Shown: positions 17,960 through 26,975, counted from the first letter of the stretch. The stretch: 64,000 bases of DNA from an uncultured Alphaproteobacteria bacterium (GCA_929200255.1 CAKMYZ010000015.1:30207-94206), one strand, 5' to 3'. Notes: generated by a model not told the origin, from the sequence alone. A program made the numbers and translations.

Positions 17960-18055
17960 GGGGGTATCGCCCTTTGGATGGCGCTGCGATATGTGCATTG
18001 ACCTGCCCCCCTCGCGTCCCTCACATAACGTCATGGTGAATGACGGAAGGTCACG

Positions 18056-18946
18056 ATGCGGTTGAACCTCAAACAACTCGAAGCCTTTGTCTGGGTTGTC
18101 GATCTGCAAAGTTTTCGGCGTGCGGCGGAGCGGCTGAACACCACGCAGCCGAACATTTCCGCGCGGATCGCCGGGCTCGAGCAGGCGCTGGGCGTGACCT
18201 TGATGACACGTGATGCGGGGTCGGTCAGGCTGACGGGGAAGGGGCAAGAATTGCTTGCCCATGCCCGCCGGGTCCTGCAGGCCACGGACGATCTGGTGAC
18301 AGCGGCGGATCAGAAAAGCCTGATCGAAGGCACATTGCGCCTTGGTGTCACTGAGATGATTGTGCACACTTGGCTGCACAGCTACCTGCGCAATCTCAAG
18401 CAGGCCTATCCGGGTCTGTTGGTTGAGCTGACGGTCGATTTTTCGATCAATCTCGAAAAGGGGTTGGCAGAGCGTGGCCTTGATCTCGCCCTTCAAAACG
18501 AACCCTTCAGCCGCTTGGCGACGGGGCAACTCAGCATCGGGGCCTATCCGGTTGTCTGGGTTGCATCACCCGCGCTCGGACTGTCGGGTGTGCAATCCAT
18601 TGAAAGCCTCGCGGCACAACCGATCCTGACACATGCCCGCGACACGCGGCTGTATGAAGAGATTGCCGCTCATTTTGGCAGTCGCCGCGACCTTGCCCCG
18701 CGTCTGGTGCCCTCCAGCGATCTGGCGTCCAGTCAGATGATGGCGCTTGATGGCATGGGCATCGCGGCATTGCCTGCGGCGATGGTGGCCGCGGACCTGC
18801 ACGAAGGGCGACTTATGCAGTTGTCCTATGATTGGGTGCCAGAGCCGCTGGATTTTCATGCAAGGTTTGACGCGGAACGATCATCGCAAACCGTTGCGGA
18901 TGCTGCTGACATTGCGGTGGAGACGGCCAAGATATTCAATCAGTAA
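18056..18946 (+). CDS. LysR-type transcriptional regulator of the hydantoinase operon
   Basis: The 296-residue protein has the N-terminal LysR winged helix (LKQLEAFVWVVDLQSFRRAA, ERLNTTQPNISARIAGLEQ) and a C-terminal substrate-binding domain starting near residue 90 (GTLRLGVTEMIVHTW). It lies in the same direction as, and 86 bp before, the hyuA-like gene, so it is the probable regulator of that operon. A perfect 10-bp inverted repeat straddles its stop codon and may be its operator. The inducer is not evident from sequence. Confidence 0.88.
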   Translation: MRLNLKQLEAFVWVVDLQSFRRAAERLNTTQPNISARIAGLEQALGVTLMTRDAGSVRLTGKGQELLAHARRVLQATDDLVTAADQKSLIEGTLRLGVTEMIVHTWLHSYLRNLKQAYPGLLVELTVDFSINLEKGLAERGLDLALQNEPFSRLATGQLSIGAYPVVWVASPALGLSGVQSIESLAAQPILTHARDTRLYEEIAAHFGSRRDLAPRLVPSSDLASSQMMALDGMGIAALPAAMVAADLHEGRLMQLSYDWVPEPLDFHARFDAERSSQTVADAADIAVETAKIFNQ

Positions 18947-18960
18947 TTTCGATTGAATAT
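18932..18960. repeat. 10-bp inverted repeat across the lysR stop codon
   Basis: ATATTCAATC (18932-18941) and GATTGAATAT (18951-18960) are perfect inverted copies separated by nine bases that include the lysR stop codon TAA. AT-rich sequence follows up to the hyuA-like start. It could be a LysR operator for the operon or a weak intrinsic terminator; there is no run of T directly after it, which favours the operator. Confidence 0.6.
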
Positions 18961-19032
18961 ATAAAATATAGTAATTGGAATTGATTTAAGGTCTTCTCTA
19001 AGCTGCCTGCAAAGCGCAGACAGGTGGTGGAA

Positions 19033-21108
19033 ATGAGAAACGACATTCGAATGGGCGTTGATATCGGGGGCACGTTTACCGACGTTGTCCTTGAGGTTGG
19101 TAAGGATCAGTTTTCAACGAAGGTGCTGACAACTTATGCCGCCCCGGAAAATGCAATCATCGACGGGATGCATCAGGTTTGCGCAAAGGCAGGGGTCACG
19201 CCCAGTCAGATCGCCCAGATCATTCATGGCACGACGCTGGCCACAAATGCCTTGATTGAACGGCGCGGGGCAAAGACGGCGCTGATCACAACCGATGGTT
19301 TTCGTGATGTCATCGAAATGCGCACCGAAAGCCGGTTTGAGCAGTATGATCTGAACCTAAAGTTGCCCGAGCCACTGCTACCACGCCAGCACCGGTTTAC
19401 CCTCAAAGAGCGGGTTGATGCGCAAGGAAATGTGTTGATCGCATTGGACCGTGCCGAGGTTGAGGCGCTCGCCGATGAGATCGCACCTTATGGTTTTGAC
19501 AGCATCGCAATTGGCCTGATCCACGCTTATCTTAATGGTAGCCATGAACAGATGATCCGCGATGTGCTGGCCGAGAAAATGCCGGGTGTCATGGTTTCGC
19601 TCTCGTCCGAGGTTTCGCCGCAGATGCGTGAATACGAGCGCTTCAACACCACCGTGGCCAACGCCTATATCAAGCCGCTGATGAAATCCTATTTGGGGCG
19701 TCTGAAGGGACGTTTGGCCGAAGAAGGGGCGGGCTGCCCCATCTTCCTGATGCACTCTGGTGGCGGGATTATCAGCCTGGAAAGTGCCGCTGACTTTCCC
19801 GTGCGGCTTGTGGAATCTGGGCCCGCCGGTGGTGCTGTATTTGCTGCCAATATCGCGGCACGATACGGCCTGAACAAAGTGCTGTCGTTCGATATGGGCG
19901 GCACGACAGCCAAAATCTGTCTGATCAAGGATCAAACCCCCAAAACCGCCCGCGTGTTCGAGGTGGCCCGGACCTACCGTTTCAAAAAGGGTTCTGGCAT
20001 GCCGATATCAATCCCCGTGATTGATATGGTCGAGATCGGGGCCGGGGGTGGTAGCCTTGCCCATGTGGATGCGATGCAGCAAATCAGGGTCGGGCCGGAA
20101 AGCGCCGGGTCAGAGCCGGGACCGGCTTGCTATGGCCGCGGCGGCGCGCGCCCGGCTGTGACGGATGCAGATCTGATGCTGGGCAAACTCGATCCTGACA
20201 ATTTCGCGGGCGGATCGATCAAATTGCACAGTGATGCCTCTGCCAAGGCGCTCTCAACCTTGGGTGAACCGCTGGAGATGGATGCGCAAACAGCGGCCTT
20301 TGGGTTAGCGGAAGTCGTTGATGAAAATATGGCCAACGCGGCCCGTGTTCATGCGGTCGAAAATGGTGAGGATCTTGCGGACTATACCATGATCGCCTTT
20401 GGCGGGGCAGCACCGCTTCACGCCGGGCGCTTGTGCGAAAAACTGGGTGTTGATCGGCTGCTGGTGCCAACAGGGGCGGGCGTTGGCTCTGCCATCGGTT
20501 TCCTGCGGGCGCCATTCAGTTTTGAAGCAACCCGCAGCGTCTATATGAAACTTTCCGACTTTGCGCCGGAGGCTGTGAAAAACTTGCTGAGTGAGCTGGA
20601 AACAGAGGCGACGGGCTTTGTGCGGACCTGCGATGCTGACGCGCCGATCAATGCTGAATACAAAGTCTACATGCGTTACACCGGGCAGGGCTGGGAGATC
20701 CCCATTCAGCTGACAGCGGCGCAAGCCGCCAATCCTGATGTGAAGACGTTCCAAAACCTGTTCGAGGCAGATTACGCCACGCTCTTTGGGCGTACCGTGG
20801 CCGGCATGGATATTGAAATCACGGTTTGGGCGGTGAATTCGACGACCGAAGCGGTTGCCGCTGATACCTTCGGCGACACGCCGTCTGGTACGCCCGGCGC
20901 TGTCGCATCCAAACGGGCACTTTTCGACCCAGTGGCGGGTGCGACCAGCGAAGCAGCAGTGGTTTTGCGCAACACGCTGAACCCCGGCGACACTGTGTCA
21001 GGCCCTGCACTGATTACCGAAGACGAAACGACCATCGTGGTTCCAGGCAGTCGCACTGCGATCGCCCGACCGGACGGTACCATTGATATTTCGGAGAAAC
21101 GGACATGA
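19033..21108 (+). CDS. hyuA: Hydantoinase/5-oxoprolinase subunit A-like ATPase
   Basis: HyuA-type proteins use ATP to open cyclic amide (hydantoin, oxoproline or related lactam) rings, or carboxylate ketones, together with HyuB. The 691-residue protein begins MRNDIRMGVDIGGTFTDVVL with the phosphate-binding DIGGTFTD, then IIHGTTLATNALIERRGAKT, SSEVSPQMREYERFNTTVAN and a second ATPase motif, SFDMGGTTAKICLI, followed by EIGAGGGSLAHVD and GSEPGPACYGRGG. The start at ATG 19033 is chosen because of AGGTGG at 19022-19027; GTG codons at 19024 and 19027 are less suited. The gene overlaps hyuB by four bases. The true substrate is unknown. Confidence 0.88.
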   Translation: MRNDIRMGVDIGGTFTDVVLEVGKDQFSTKVLTTYAAPENAIIDGMHQVCAKAGVTPSQIAQIIHGTTLATNALIERRGAKTALITTDGFRDVIEMRTESRFEQYDLNLKLPEPLLPRQHRFTLKERVDAQGNVLIALDRAEVEALADEIAPYGFDSIAIGLIHAYLNGSHEQMIRDVLAEKMPGVMVSLSSEVSPQMREYERFNTTVANAYIKPLMKSYLGRLKGRLAEEGAGCPIFLMHSGGGIISLESAADFPVRLVESGPAGGAVFAANIAARYGLNKVLSFDMGGTTAKICLIKDQTPKTARVFEVARTYRFKKGSGMPISIPVIDMVEIGAGGGSLAHVDAMQQIRVGPESAGSEPGPACYGRGGARPAVTDADLMLGKLDPDNFAGGSIKLHSDASAKALSTLGEPLEMDAQTAAFGLAEVVDENMANAARVHAVENGEDLADYTMIAFGGAAPLHAGRLCEKLGVDRLLVPTGAGVGSAIGFLRAPFSFEATRSVYMKLSDFAPEAVKNLLSELETEATGFVRTCDADAPINAEYKVYMRYTGQGWEIPIQLTAAQAANPDVKTFQNLFEADYATLFGRTVAGMDIEITVWAVNSTTEAVAADTFGDTPSGTPGAVASKRALFDPVAGATSEAAVVLRNTLNPGDTVSGPALITEDETTIVVPGSRTAIARPDGTIDISEKRT

Positions 21109-22790
21109 GCAAAATTGCCTATCAAGTCATGTGGAATCGCCTGATCTCGGTTGTTGAAGAACAGGCGCAGGCGCTGGTGCGGACGGCGTTTTCAACCTCA
21201 GTCCGCGAGGCGGGCGATCTTTCTGCCGGGGTCTACAACGCTGATGGGTTGATGCTGGCACAGGCTGTAACGGGCACGCCGGGCCACGTCAATGCGATGG
21301 CCGATGCGGTTGCCCACTTCATCCGTCGCATCGGGCGCGAGAACATCAACGAAGGTGACGTCTACATCACCAATGATCCATGGGAAGGTACGGGCCACCT
21401 GCACGACATCACCGTCGTCAGCCCGTCATTTCACAAAGGTCAGCATGTCGGCTTCTTCGCCTGCACCGCCCATGTTGTCGATATTGGCGGGCGTGGGTTC
21501 GGGGCAGATGCGGCCAGCGTTTATGAAGAAGGCATCTACATCCCGATCATGAAGTTCGCAAATCGTGGTGCCGTTGACGAAACACTCGTGCAGATGCTGC
21601 GCGGCAACGTCCGCGAGCCTGATCAGCTGATCGGCGATATCTACGCTTTGGCGACCTGCAACGAAATCGGTGACCGCCGCCTGACCGAAATGATGGATGA
21701 GTTTTCGCTGACTGATCTGGAAGGGATCGGCGGCTTCATCCTTGAAAATTCGCGCCGCGCCACATTGGAGCGGATTGCGGCCCTGCCGCGCGAAACCGCG
21801 ACCGGTGGGATGCGCATTGATGGTTTTGACACGCCGATTGACCTGAAGGTGAAGCTGACGATCTCAGAGAATCGTATGCATTGCGATTTCACCGGGACAT
21901 CCGGGCTCGATAAAAAGGGGATCAACGTTCCTTTGGTCTATACAAAGGCCTATGCGTGCTATGCGCTCAAATGTGCTGTGGCGCCTGAAATCCCCAATAA
22001 TGCTGCGTCATTGGAACCATTTGAGGTCTCCGCCCCGGTTGATAGTATCGTGAACGCGGTCCATCCTGCGCCAGTCGCGCTGCGCCATATTATCGGGCAT
22101 ATGATCCCCGATACGGTCTATGACGCGCTGGACAAAATTCTGCCAGCGACTGTGCCCGCCGAAGGGGCAGGGTGCCTGTGCAATTTCCAAGTGTCCTTGC
22201 GCCCTGTCGCGGGACACGACGGGGGCAGGTCTGAAGTGTTGACGTTCAACTCAGGCGGGGCGGGTGCGCGGCCAACAGTTGACGGGCTGAACGCGACGGC
22301 GTTTCCATCAGGCGTGATGACAATGCCGATTGAGGCGACAGAGCACACCGGCCCCGTGATCATCTGGCGCAAGGAATTGCGCCCCGACAGCGGTGGTGCA
22401 GGCGAACATCGCGGGGGCTTGGGCCAATATATGGAAGTGGGCGCAGCCGCAGGGCACGAGTTCGACTTCTCAGCCATGTTCGACCGTGTTGATCATCCCG
22501 CGCGCGGGCGTCAGGGCGGTGCAGATGGCGCGCCAACAACCATTGCGCAGGATGATGGCAGCGTGATGCAGGGGAAAGGAAAACAGCTTGTACCCGAAGG
22601 GCGGCGCGTCATGTTGGCCCTTCCCGGCGGGGCGGGCTACGGCGATGTGTCGAACAGAGATCCTGACCTGATCAAACGCGATCTTGCCCGGGGATATATT
22701 TCTGCCAAAGCTGCAAGGAACGATTACGGACTTAGCCAAGCGGATGTTGATGCCGTATTGGCAGCTGTGGCAAAGGGGGTAACCGCTTGA
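21105..22790 (+). CDS. hyuB: Hydantoinase/5-oxoprolinase subunit B-like protein
   Basis: The 561-residue partner of the upstream HyuA-like ATPase. Conserved blocks include MWNRLISVVEEQAQALVRTA, SVREAGDLSAGVYN, GHVNAMADAVAHF, the metal-site motif TNDPWEGTGHLHDITVVSP, and GGAGARPTVDGLNATAFPSG near the C-terminus. It starts at ATG 21105, overlapping the hyuA stop (ATGA), and its stop overlaps the TTG start of the next gene, so the enzymes are probably made in fixed ratio. HyuA/HyuB pairs also include acetone carboxylase-like and N-methylhydantoinase enzymes, so the reaction cannot be fixed from sequence alone. Confidence 0.88.
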   Translation: MSKIAYQVMWNRLISVVEEQAQALVRTAFSTSVREAGDLSAGVYNADGLMLAQAVTGTPGHVNAMADAVAHFIRRIGRENINEGDVYITNDPWEGTGHLHDITVVSPSFHKGQHVGFFACTAHVVDIGGRGFGADAASVYEEGIYIPIMKFANRGAVDETLVQMLRGNVREPDQLIGDIYALATCNEIGDRRLTEMMDEFSLTDLEGIGGFILENSRRATLERIAALPRETATGGMRIDGFDTPIDLKVKLTISENRMHCDFTGTSGLDKKGINVPLVYTKAYACYALKCAVAPEIPNNAASLEPFEVSAPVDSIVNAVHPAPVALRHIIGHMIPDTVYDALDKILPATVPAEGAGCLCNFQVSLRPVAGHDGGRSEVLTFNSGGAGARPTVDGLNATAFPSGVMTMPIEATEHTGPVIIWRKELRPDSGGAGEHRGGLGQYMEVGAAAGHEFDFSAMFDRVDHPARGRQGGADGAPTTIAQDDGSVMQGKGKQLVPEGRRVMLALPGGAGYGDVSNRDPDLIKRDLARGYISAKAARNDYGLSQADVDAVLAAVAKGVTA

Positions 22791-23992
22791 CGCAAACACC
22801 GGTCAAAGCCAGCTATGATGTCGTGATCGTCGGGGGCGCGATGTATGGATCATCTGTTGCGTGGTTCCTGACAGACAACCCTGACTTTGATGGGACGATC
22901 CTTGTGGTGGAACGGGACCCGACCTACGAATTCACCTCAACCTCGCACACCAATTCGTGCATGCGGCAGCAATTCAGCCGTGAAATCAATATCCGGGTGT
23001 CCCAGTTTGCTGCGGATTACGTCAAGAACTTCCGCGCCTATATGGGGGGTGATGAGCGGGTGCCGCATCCGCGGTTGCAAAGCTATGGCTACATGTATCT
23101 GGCCGACAACGCGGCGTTCGCGGCGATCCTGAAGGAAAACCAGGAACTACAGGCCGCTTGCGGGGCTGGCACCAAACACATGATGCCGGATGAAATTGCA
23201 GCCGCTTACCCGTTCTACAACCTTGATGACATCATCGCGGGCAATCACAATTTGCGGGATGAGGGCTATTTTGACGGCAATACGCTGTTTGACTGGTGGC
23301 GGCGGTCGGCGCGCGAACGCGGGGTGGAATACCTGACCAACGAAGTGGTCGCGATGAACACAAACGCGTCAGGCACGCGCGTTGAAAGTGTTGTGCTGAA
23401 ATCGGGCGAGGTGATCAGCTGCGGCACGGTGGTGAACGCGTCCGGGCCCCGCGCGGTCCTTACCTCGCGCATGGCGGGGATCGAAATCCCGGTAGAACCG
23501 CGCAAACGCTATACATTCATTTTTGAAGCGGAACAGCCGTTGGACCGTGATTTGCCGCTCACGATTGACCCGTCGGGCGTTCACATGCGCACCGATGGCA
23601 CCTACTATCTGGCAGGGTGCCCGCCCGATGATGATCCGGCTGTGGACTATGATGATTTTGTCCAGGACCACAGCATCTGGGAAGATAAGGTTTGGCCTGC
23701 CATTGCCACCCGCATTCCCCAATTCGAGGCGATCAAACTGCGCAATTCATGGGCCGGGCATTATGCCTACAACACCTTTGATCAAAACGCGATTTTGGGA
23801 CCGCATAGTCAGGTCGAGAACTTTATTTTTGTGAATGGCTTCTCGGGCCACGGATTTCAACAATCCCCCGCGATGGGGCGCGGCACGGCAGAGTTGATCA
23901 CCCATGGAGAATATCGCACGCTTGACCTGTCCCCCTTTGGGTATGATCGGATTGAGCGGGGCGAGAGATTTGTTGAAAAGGCTGTCATATGA
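22787..23992 (+). CDS. FAD-dependent oxidoreductase, DAO/sarcosine oxidase-like
   Basis: A 401-residue member of the DAO family that oxidises C-N bonds of amino acids or N-methyl amines. The Rossmann motif is DVVIVGGAMYGSSVAWFL near residue 9, followed by VVERDPTYEFTSTSHTNSCM and a region like sarcosine/dimethylglycine oxidases (RQQFSREINIRVSQ). The C-terminal FAD contact is FVNGFSGHGFQQSPAMGRG. The start is TTG at 22787 inside a TTGA overlap with hyuB, which fits the chain of coupled genes. In this operon it may oxidise an amine released by ring opening; this is an inference. Confidence 0.82.
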   Translation: MTQTPVKASYDVVIVGGAMYGSSVAWFLTDNPDFDGTILVVERDPTYEFTSTSHTNSCMRQQFSREINIRVSQFAADYVKNFRAYMGGDERVPHPRLQSYGYMYLADNAAFAAILKENQELQAACGAGTKHMMPDEIAAAYPFYNLDDIIAGNHNLRDEGYFDGNTLFDWWRRSARERGVEYLTNEVVAMNTNASGTRVESVVLKSGEVISCGTVVNASGPRAVLTSRMAGIEIPVEPRKRYTFIFEAEQPLDRDLPLTIDPSGVHMRTDGTYYLAGCPPDDDPAVDYDDFVQDHSIWEDKVWPAIATRIPQFEAIKLRNSWAGHYAYNTFDQNAILGPHSQVENFIFVNGFSGHGFQQSPAMGRGTAELITHGEYRTLDLSPFGYDRIERGERFVEKAVI

Positions 23993-24768
23993 AATACCCG
24001 CAAAATACCTTTCTTGAAGGGCTGCGCAGCGGCGCGTCTCAAATCGGCTTTTGGGTCAGTCTTGCCAATAACCTGACGGCCGAAGTGGTCGCCACATCGG
24101 GGTTTGATTGGCTGCTGGTTGATATGGAACACGCGCCCGGCGATGTGGCCACGGTGATTGGGCAGTTGCAGGCCATCGCACCGCACGGCCCTGGTGTGAT
24201 GGTCCGCGCGCCTTGGAATGACCCGGTGATGGTCAAGCGGCTGCTGGATAGCGGTGCCCCCAATGTTTTGTTCCCGATGGTGCAATCTGTGGTGGAGGCG
24301 AAAGCGGCCGTAGCTGCAACGAAATACCCACCACACGGCATCCGCGGGGTGGCAGGCTCTATCCGAGCGAGCCAGTTTGGGCGGATCGAAAATTATCATG
24401 CCCAGGCCAACGACAACATTGGCGTGATCATCCAGGCCGAAACACAGCTCGCTGTTGAAAAGGCGGTTGAAATGGGATCGGTCGAAGGTGTGGATGGTGT
24501 TTTCTTCGGCCCTGCTGATATTGGCGCCGATATGGGGCTGCTGGGACAGACACAGTCACCGCAAGTCTGGGATGTGATCCGCGAGCAAGCGATAAAGCTG
24601 AAAGCGGCAGGTATCCCCGTTGGTACGCTGTCGACTAATCCGGCATTTGCTGCCGAGTTGATCAATGATGGGTTTGATTTTGTGGCCTGCGGGCTGGATT
24701 CAGATGTGCTCGCTAAGGGCTCAGACGCGTTGCTGACGCAGATGCGTCTTGCAACAGGAAAGGACTAA
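23989..24768 (+). CDS. HpcH/HpaI-family class II aldolase
   Basis: A 259-residue aldolase of the HpaI type, which cleaves 2-keto-4-hydroxy acids to pyruvate and an aldehyde using a divalent metal. Motifs seen: GFDWLLVDMEHAPGDVATV, GVMVRAPWNDPVMVKRLLDS, GAPNVLFPMVQSVVEAKAAV, GIRGVAGSIRASQFGRI, IIQAETQLAVEKAVEM and FFGPADIGADMGLLGQ; the Glu and Asp in the last two blocks are probable metal ligands. It overlaps the FAD oxidase by four bases and is followed after 3 bp by the dehydrogenase. It suggests that the operon degrades a compound to a keto-hydroxy acid. Confidence 0.88.
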   Translation: MKYPQNTFLEGLRSGASQIGFWVSLANNLTAEVVATSGFDWLLVDMEHAPGDVATVIGQLQAIAPHGPGVMVRAPWNDPVMVKRLLDSGAPNVLFPMVQSVVEAKAAVAATKYPPHGIRGVAGSIRASQFGRIENYHAQANDNIGVIIQAETQLAVEKAVEMGSVEGVDGVFFGPADIGADMGLLGQTQSPQVWDVIREQAIKLKAAGIPVGTLSTNPAFAAELINDGFDFVACGLDSDVLAKGSDALLTQMRLATGKD

Positions 24769-24771
24769 ACA

Positions 24772-25608
24772 ATGAAGAAACTTGTACTGACAGGGGCGGC
24801 GGGGAACCTTGGATCTTACTTGCGCGAACCGCTGAGCAAGATGTGTGATGAGTTGGTATCAACCGACATTGCCGATGATGTGGGCACGCTCTACCCCGGT
24901 GAAAGCTATGTGAAGGCCGATCTGTCGGACCTGAACGCGATGCTTGAGGTGATCAAGGGCGCGGATATGGTTGTTCACTTCGGTGCCATCGGGGATGAGG
25001 CCGCATGGGATGACATCCTGCAATCCAACATCATCGGGGCCTATAACGTCTGGGAAGCTGCCTATCGCTGCGGTGTCAAGCGGGTGGTCTATGCCAGTTC
25101 TGTGCACGCGGTTGGGATGCATAAGAAGACCGATACCATCGGACTTGATGCGCCACATCGCCCCGACACATACTACGGGCTGGCCAAGTGTTTCAGCGAA
25201 GACCTTGCCAGTCTCTACTGGGACAAGCGTGGGATTGAGAGCGTGTGCATGCGCATCTTTTCTTGCGCGCCGGCAGGTAATGCGCGCAGCATCGGTACAT
25301 GGTTGTCCTATGATGACCTGATCCATCTGGTGGAACGGTCTGTCGATAGCCCGGTTGTTGGTTTCACGATTGTCTATGGCATCTCTAACAATGACCGGGC
25401 TGTGGTGGACAATACCAAAGCCGGGCATCTGGGATATCGTCCCAAGGACAACGCTGAGGTTTTCGCCAAAGAGGTGTTTGCTGGCACGCCACCATTGGAC
25501 AACACCGACCCTGCCAATCTGTGCATCGGTGGTCCCTTTGCAACCGTGGAATTGGGTAACTCAGGTGTTGCGGGCATCGCAAAGATGAACACCGCTGGCG
25601 ACGACTAG
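24772..25608 (+). CDS. Extended SDR, uronate-dehydrogenase-like
   Basis: A 278-residue NAD(P)-dependent epimerase/dehydratase-family protein. The N-terminal cofactor motif is TGAAGNLGSYLREPL, followed by VHFGAIGDEAAWDDILQSNI, YASSVHAVG with the catalytic Ser, and the YxxxK motif in DTYYGLAKCFSEDLASLYWD. These blocks match bacterial uronate dehydrogenases, which oxidise uronic acids to aldarolactones; other sugars or polyols are possible. It is the last gene of the operon and its stop overlaps the stop of the convergent ydcZ-like gene. Together with the aldolase it suggests a sugar-acid moiety in the substrate. Confidence 0.78.
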   Translation: MKKLVLTGAAGNLGSYLREPLSKMCDELVSTDIADDVGTLYPGESYVKADLSDLNAMLEVIKGADMVVHFGAIGDEAAWDDILQSNIIGAYNVWEAAYRCGVKRVVYASSVHAVGMHKKTDTIGLDAPHRPDTYYGLAKCFSEDLASLYWDKRGIESVCMRIFSCAPAGNARSIGTWLSYDDLIHLVERSVDSPVVGFTIVYGISNNDRAVVDNTKAGHLGYRPKDNAEVFAKEVFAGTPPLDNTDPANLCIGGPFATVELGNSGVAGIAKMNTAGDD

Positions 25609-26036
25609 GGCTTCTTTTTTCCGCCCTGTGCCACCCACATTCCGGCAAGGATCAGCGCAACACCGGTGATCCTTGCCCACAGATTGCCGGGCGCGCCCAG
25701 CCAGACATCAAGCAACACGCCAAACACCATCTGCCCCGCAATGATCAGCAGGGCTGTTTGCGCGGCACCAATCCGTGCGATCAGCCAACTGCCGGTAGCG
25801 ATAAAGATCACACCGACTGGCCCTCCCAAATAGGCCCACCATGGCGATTGCGCTGGCGACCCGGCAAACAGGCCGCCGACAAGCGCCGCCACCACCGTGA
25901 TAAAGCCAAGCCCGACGATATGGTTCCAGAAGGATGACTCCATCGCGGATGTGGACAAAGCCAACCGGCCGTTAATCTGACGGCTGAGCGACACCAGAAC
26001 ACCGGCCAACACGGCGAGCGCGGCAAAACCGATCAT
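25605..26036 (-). CDS. YdcZ/DUF606 small membrane protein (second of pair)
   Basis: A 143-residue protein with about five membrane helices (IGFAALAVLAGVLVSLSRQ, VGLGFITVVAALVGGLFAG, GVIFIATGSWLIARIGAAQT), matching half-size DMT-superfamily transporters of the YdcZ type. These often act as pairs of opposite topology, and the upstream gene is a second member that overlaps by four bases. The conserved N of INGRLA and the W of SPWWAYLGG are family features. It converges on the hydantoinase operon with a shared stop (CTAG), so a role in moving its substrate or product is possible but unproven. Confidence 0.8.
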   Translation of the reverse strand: MIGFAALAVLAGVLVSLSRQINGRLALSTSAMESSFWNHIVGLGFITVVAALVGGLFAGSPAQSPWWAYLGGPVGVIFIATGSWLIARIGAAQTALLIIAGQMVFGVLLDVWLGAPGNLWARITGVALILAGMWVAQGGKKKP

Positions 26037-26500
26037 GGCGCACTTCCAAAAAAGATCAGGACCAGACTGCCGGCGATGATCAAAGTCAGCGCTAGATAGT
26101 CGCGGGCGCCCGGCGTGCGTTGCGGCAGGTCGAAAAGGCCCCGCATATCGGCAAAAAGGCTAAAGATCATTTGCCCGGCTAGCCCCAACGCGATTGTGCC
26201 CGATAGGGCCAAGGCTGAATTCAGCGTGGCAGAGGTGAGCATGACAGTGACCGCGCCCGACACGCCACCAAGATAGATCCAAAGCGGTGGGCGTGCGGCC
26301 TTTGCACGTTTGGGGCGCATGATCGCGAGCAAAAGAAGGGCTGCAACTGTTCCGGTCAGATGCGGCACCCAAGAGGCAAAGAACAGTGACCCGTAAGCGG
26401 CCAGTGTGCCGTTGAACAGCACCATAAGCGACAGCAGGCCGCCTGCGCCAAAAGCAGCAACAAAGTGGATCAGATTAGGCGGCTGTGCGGACTGCGACAT
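26033..26500 (-). CDS. YdcZ/DUF606 small membrane protein (first of pair)
   Basis: A 155-residue half-size DMT-type membrane protein with helices at FVAAFGAGGLLSLMVLFNGT, FASWVPHLTGTVAALLLLAI, LGGVSGAVTVMLTSATLNSA and LALTLIIAGSLVLIFFG. The pattern N-G-T-L, PLWIYLGG and GLAGQMIFSL is shared with the adjacent paralogue. Two adjacent YdcZ proteins probably form a heterodimer. Its start lies 13 bp downstream of the stop of an unidentified membrane-anchored protein gene. Confidence 0.8.
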   Translation of the reverse strand: MSQSAQPPNLIHFVAAFGAGGLLSLMVLFNGTLAAYGSLFFASWVPHLTGTVAALLLLAIMRPKRAKAARPPLWIYLGGVSGAVTVMLTSATLNSALALSGTIALGLAGQMIFSLFADMRGLFDLPQRTPGARDYLALTLIIAGSLVLIFFGSAP

Positions 26501-26513
26501 AGTCGCCGCTTGT

Positions 26514-26951
26514 CTAGGTTTTTGTAGCGCTGCGCAATTGTTGTTGTCGTCTTACGGCACCGTAATAGAGGTTCGGCTTCTTTGCGGGTCGAGAGGATTT
26601 GACCTGATGCATCTGCTTGATCAGCGCGCGATTGCCCGGTGCCAGCCAAAGGGATGCATATTTTGACATCCACGACGGCAGGACTTCAACGGCATGGGCG
26701 TGCAAGGCCATCTTCTGTTCAAGCGCACTCAGATCGTCAAAGGGATCGGTGCAATGTTGTTTGCGCATCAGATCAATACAAAGCGCAACCAGACGCGGTG
26801 AGGCGCCTTCGTCAGGTGGAACAGCAACTGCGGACTGGTAAATCGCCGGCAGATCGATATGCAAGGCGCTAAAGCGGCGCTTTGTTAAAATATGACCAAT
26901 GAGCCAAAATACTGCCACACTGGTTAACACAATGATCAAGAAAACGGGCAA
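26514..26951 (-). CDS. Membrane-anchored protein of unknown function
   Basis: A 145-residue protein with one N-terminal hydrophobic helix (VFLIIVLTSVAVFWLIGHIL) followed by a basic stop-transfer (TKRRF) and a soluble part with a helical region (LSALEQKMALHAHAVEVLPS) and a basic, poorly conserved-looking tail. I do not recognise a family. The orientation and 13-bp gap could place it upstream of the ydcZ pair in one transcript. Confidence that it is coding rests on its codon pattern, membrane anchor and lack of a better ORF here. Confidence 0.55.
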   Translation of the reverse strand: MPVFLIIVLTSVAVFWLIGHILTKRRFSALHIDLPAIYQSAVAVPPDEGASPRLVALCIDLMRKQHCTDPFDDLSALEQKMALHAHAVEVLPSWMSKYASLWLAPGNRALIKQMHQVKSSRPAKKPNLYYGAVRRQQQLRSATKT

Positions 26952-26975
26952 ACTACGTCCTTGTTACTGTTCCTG

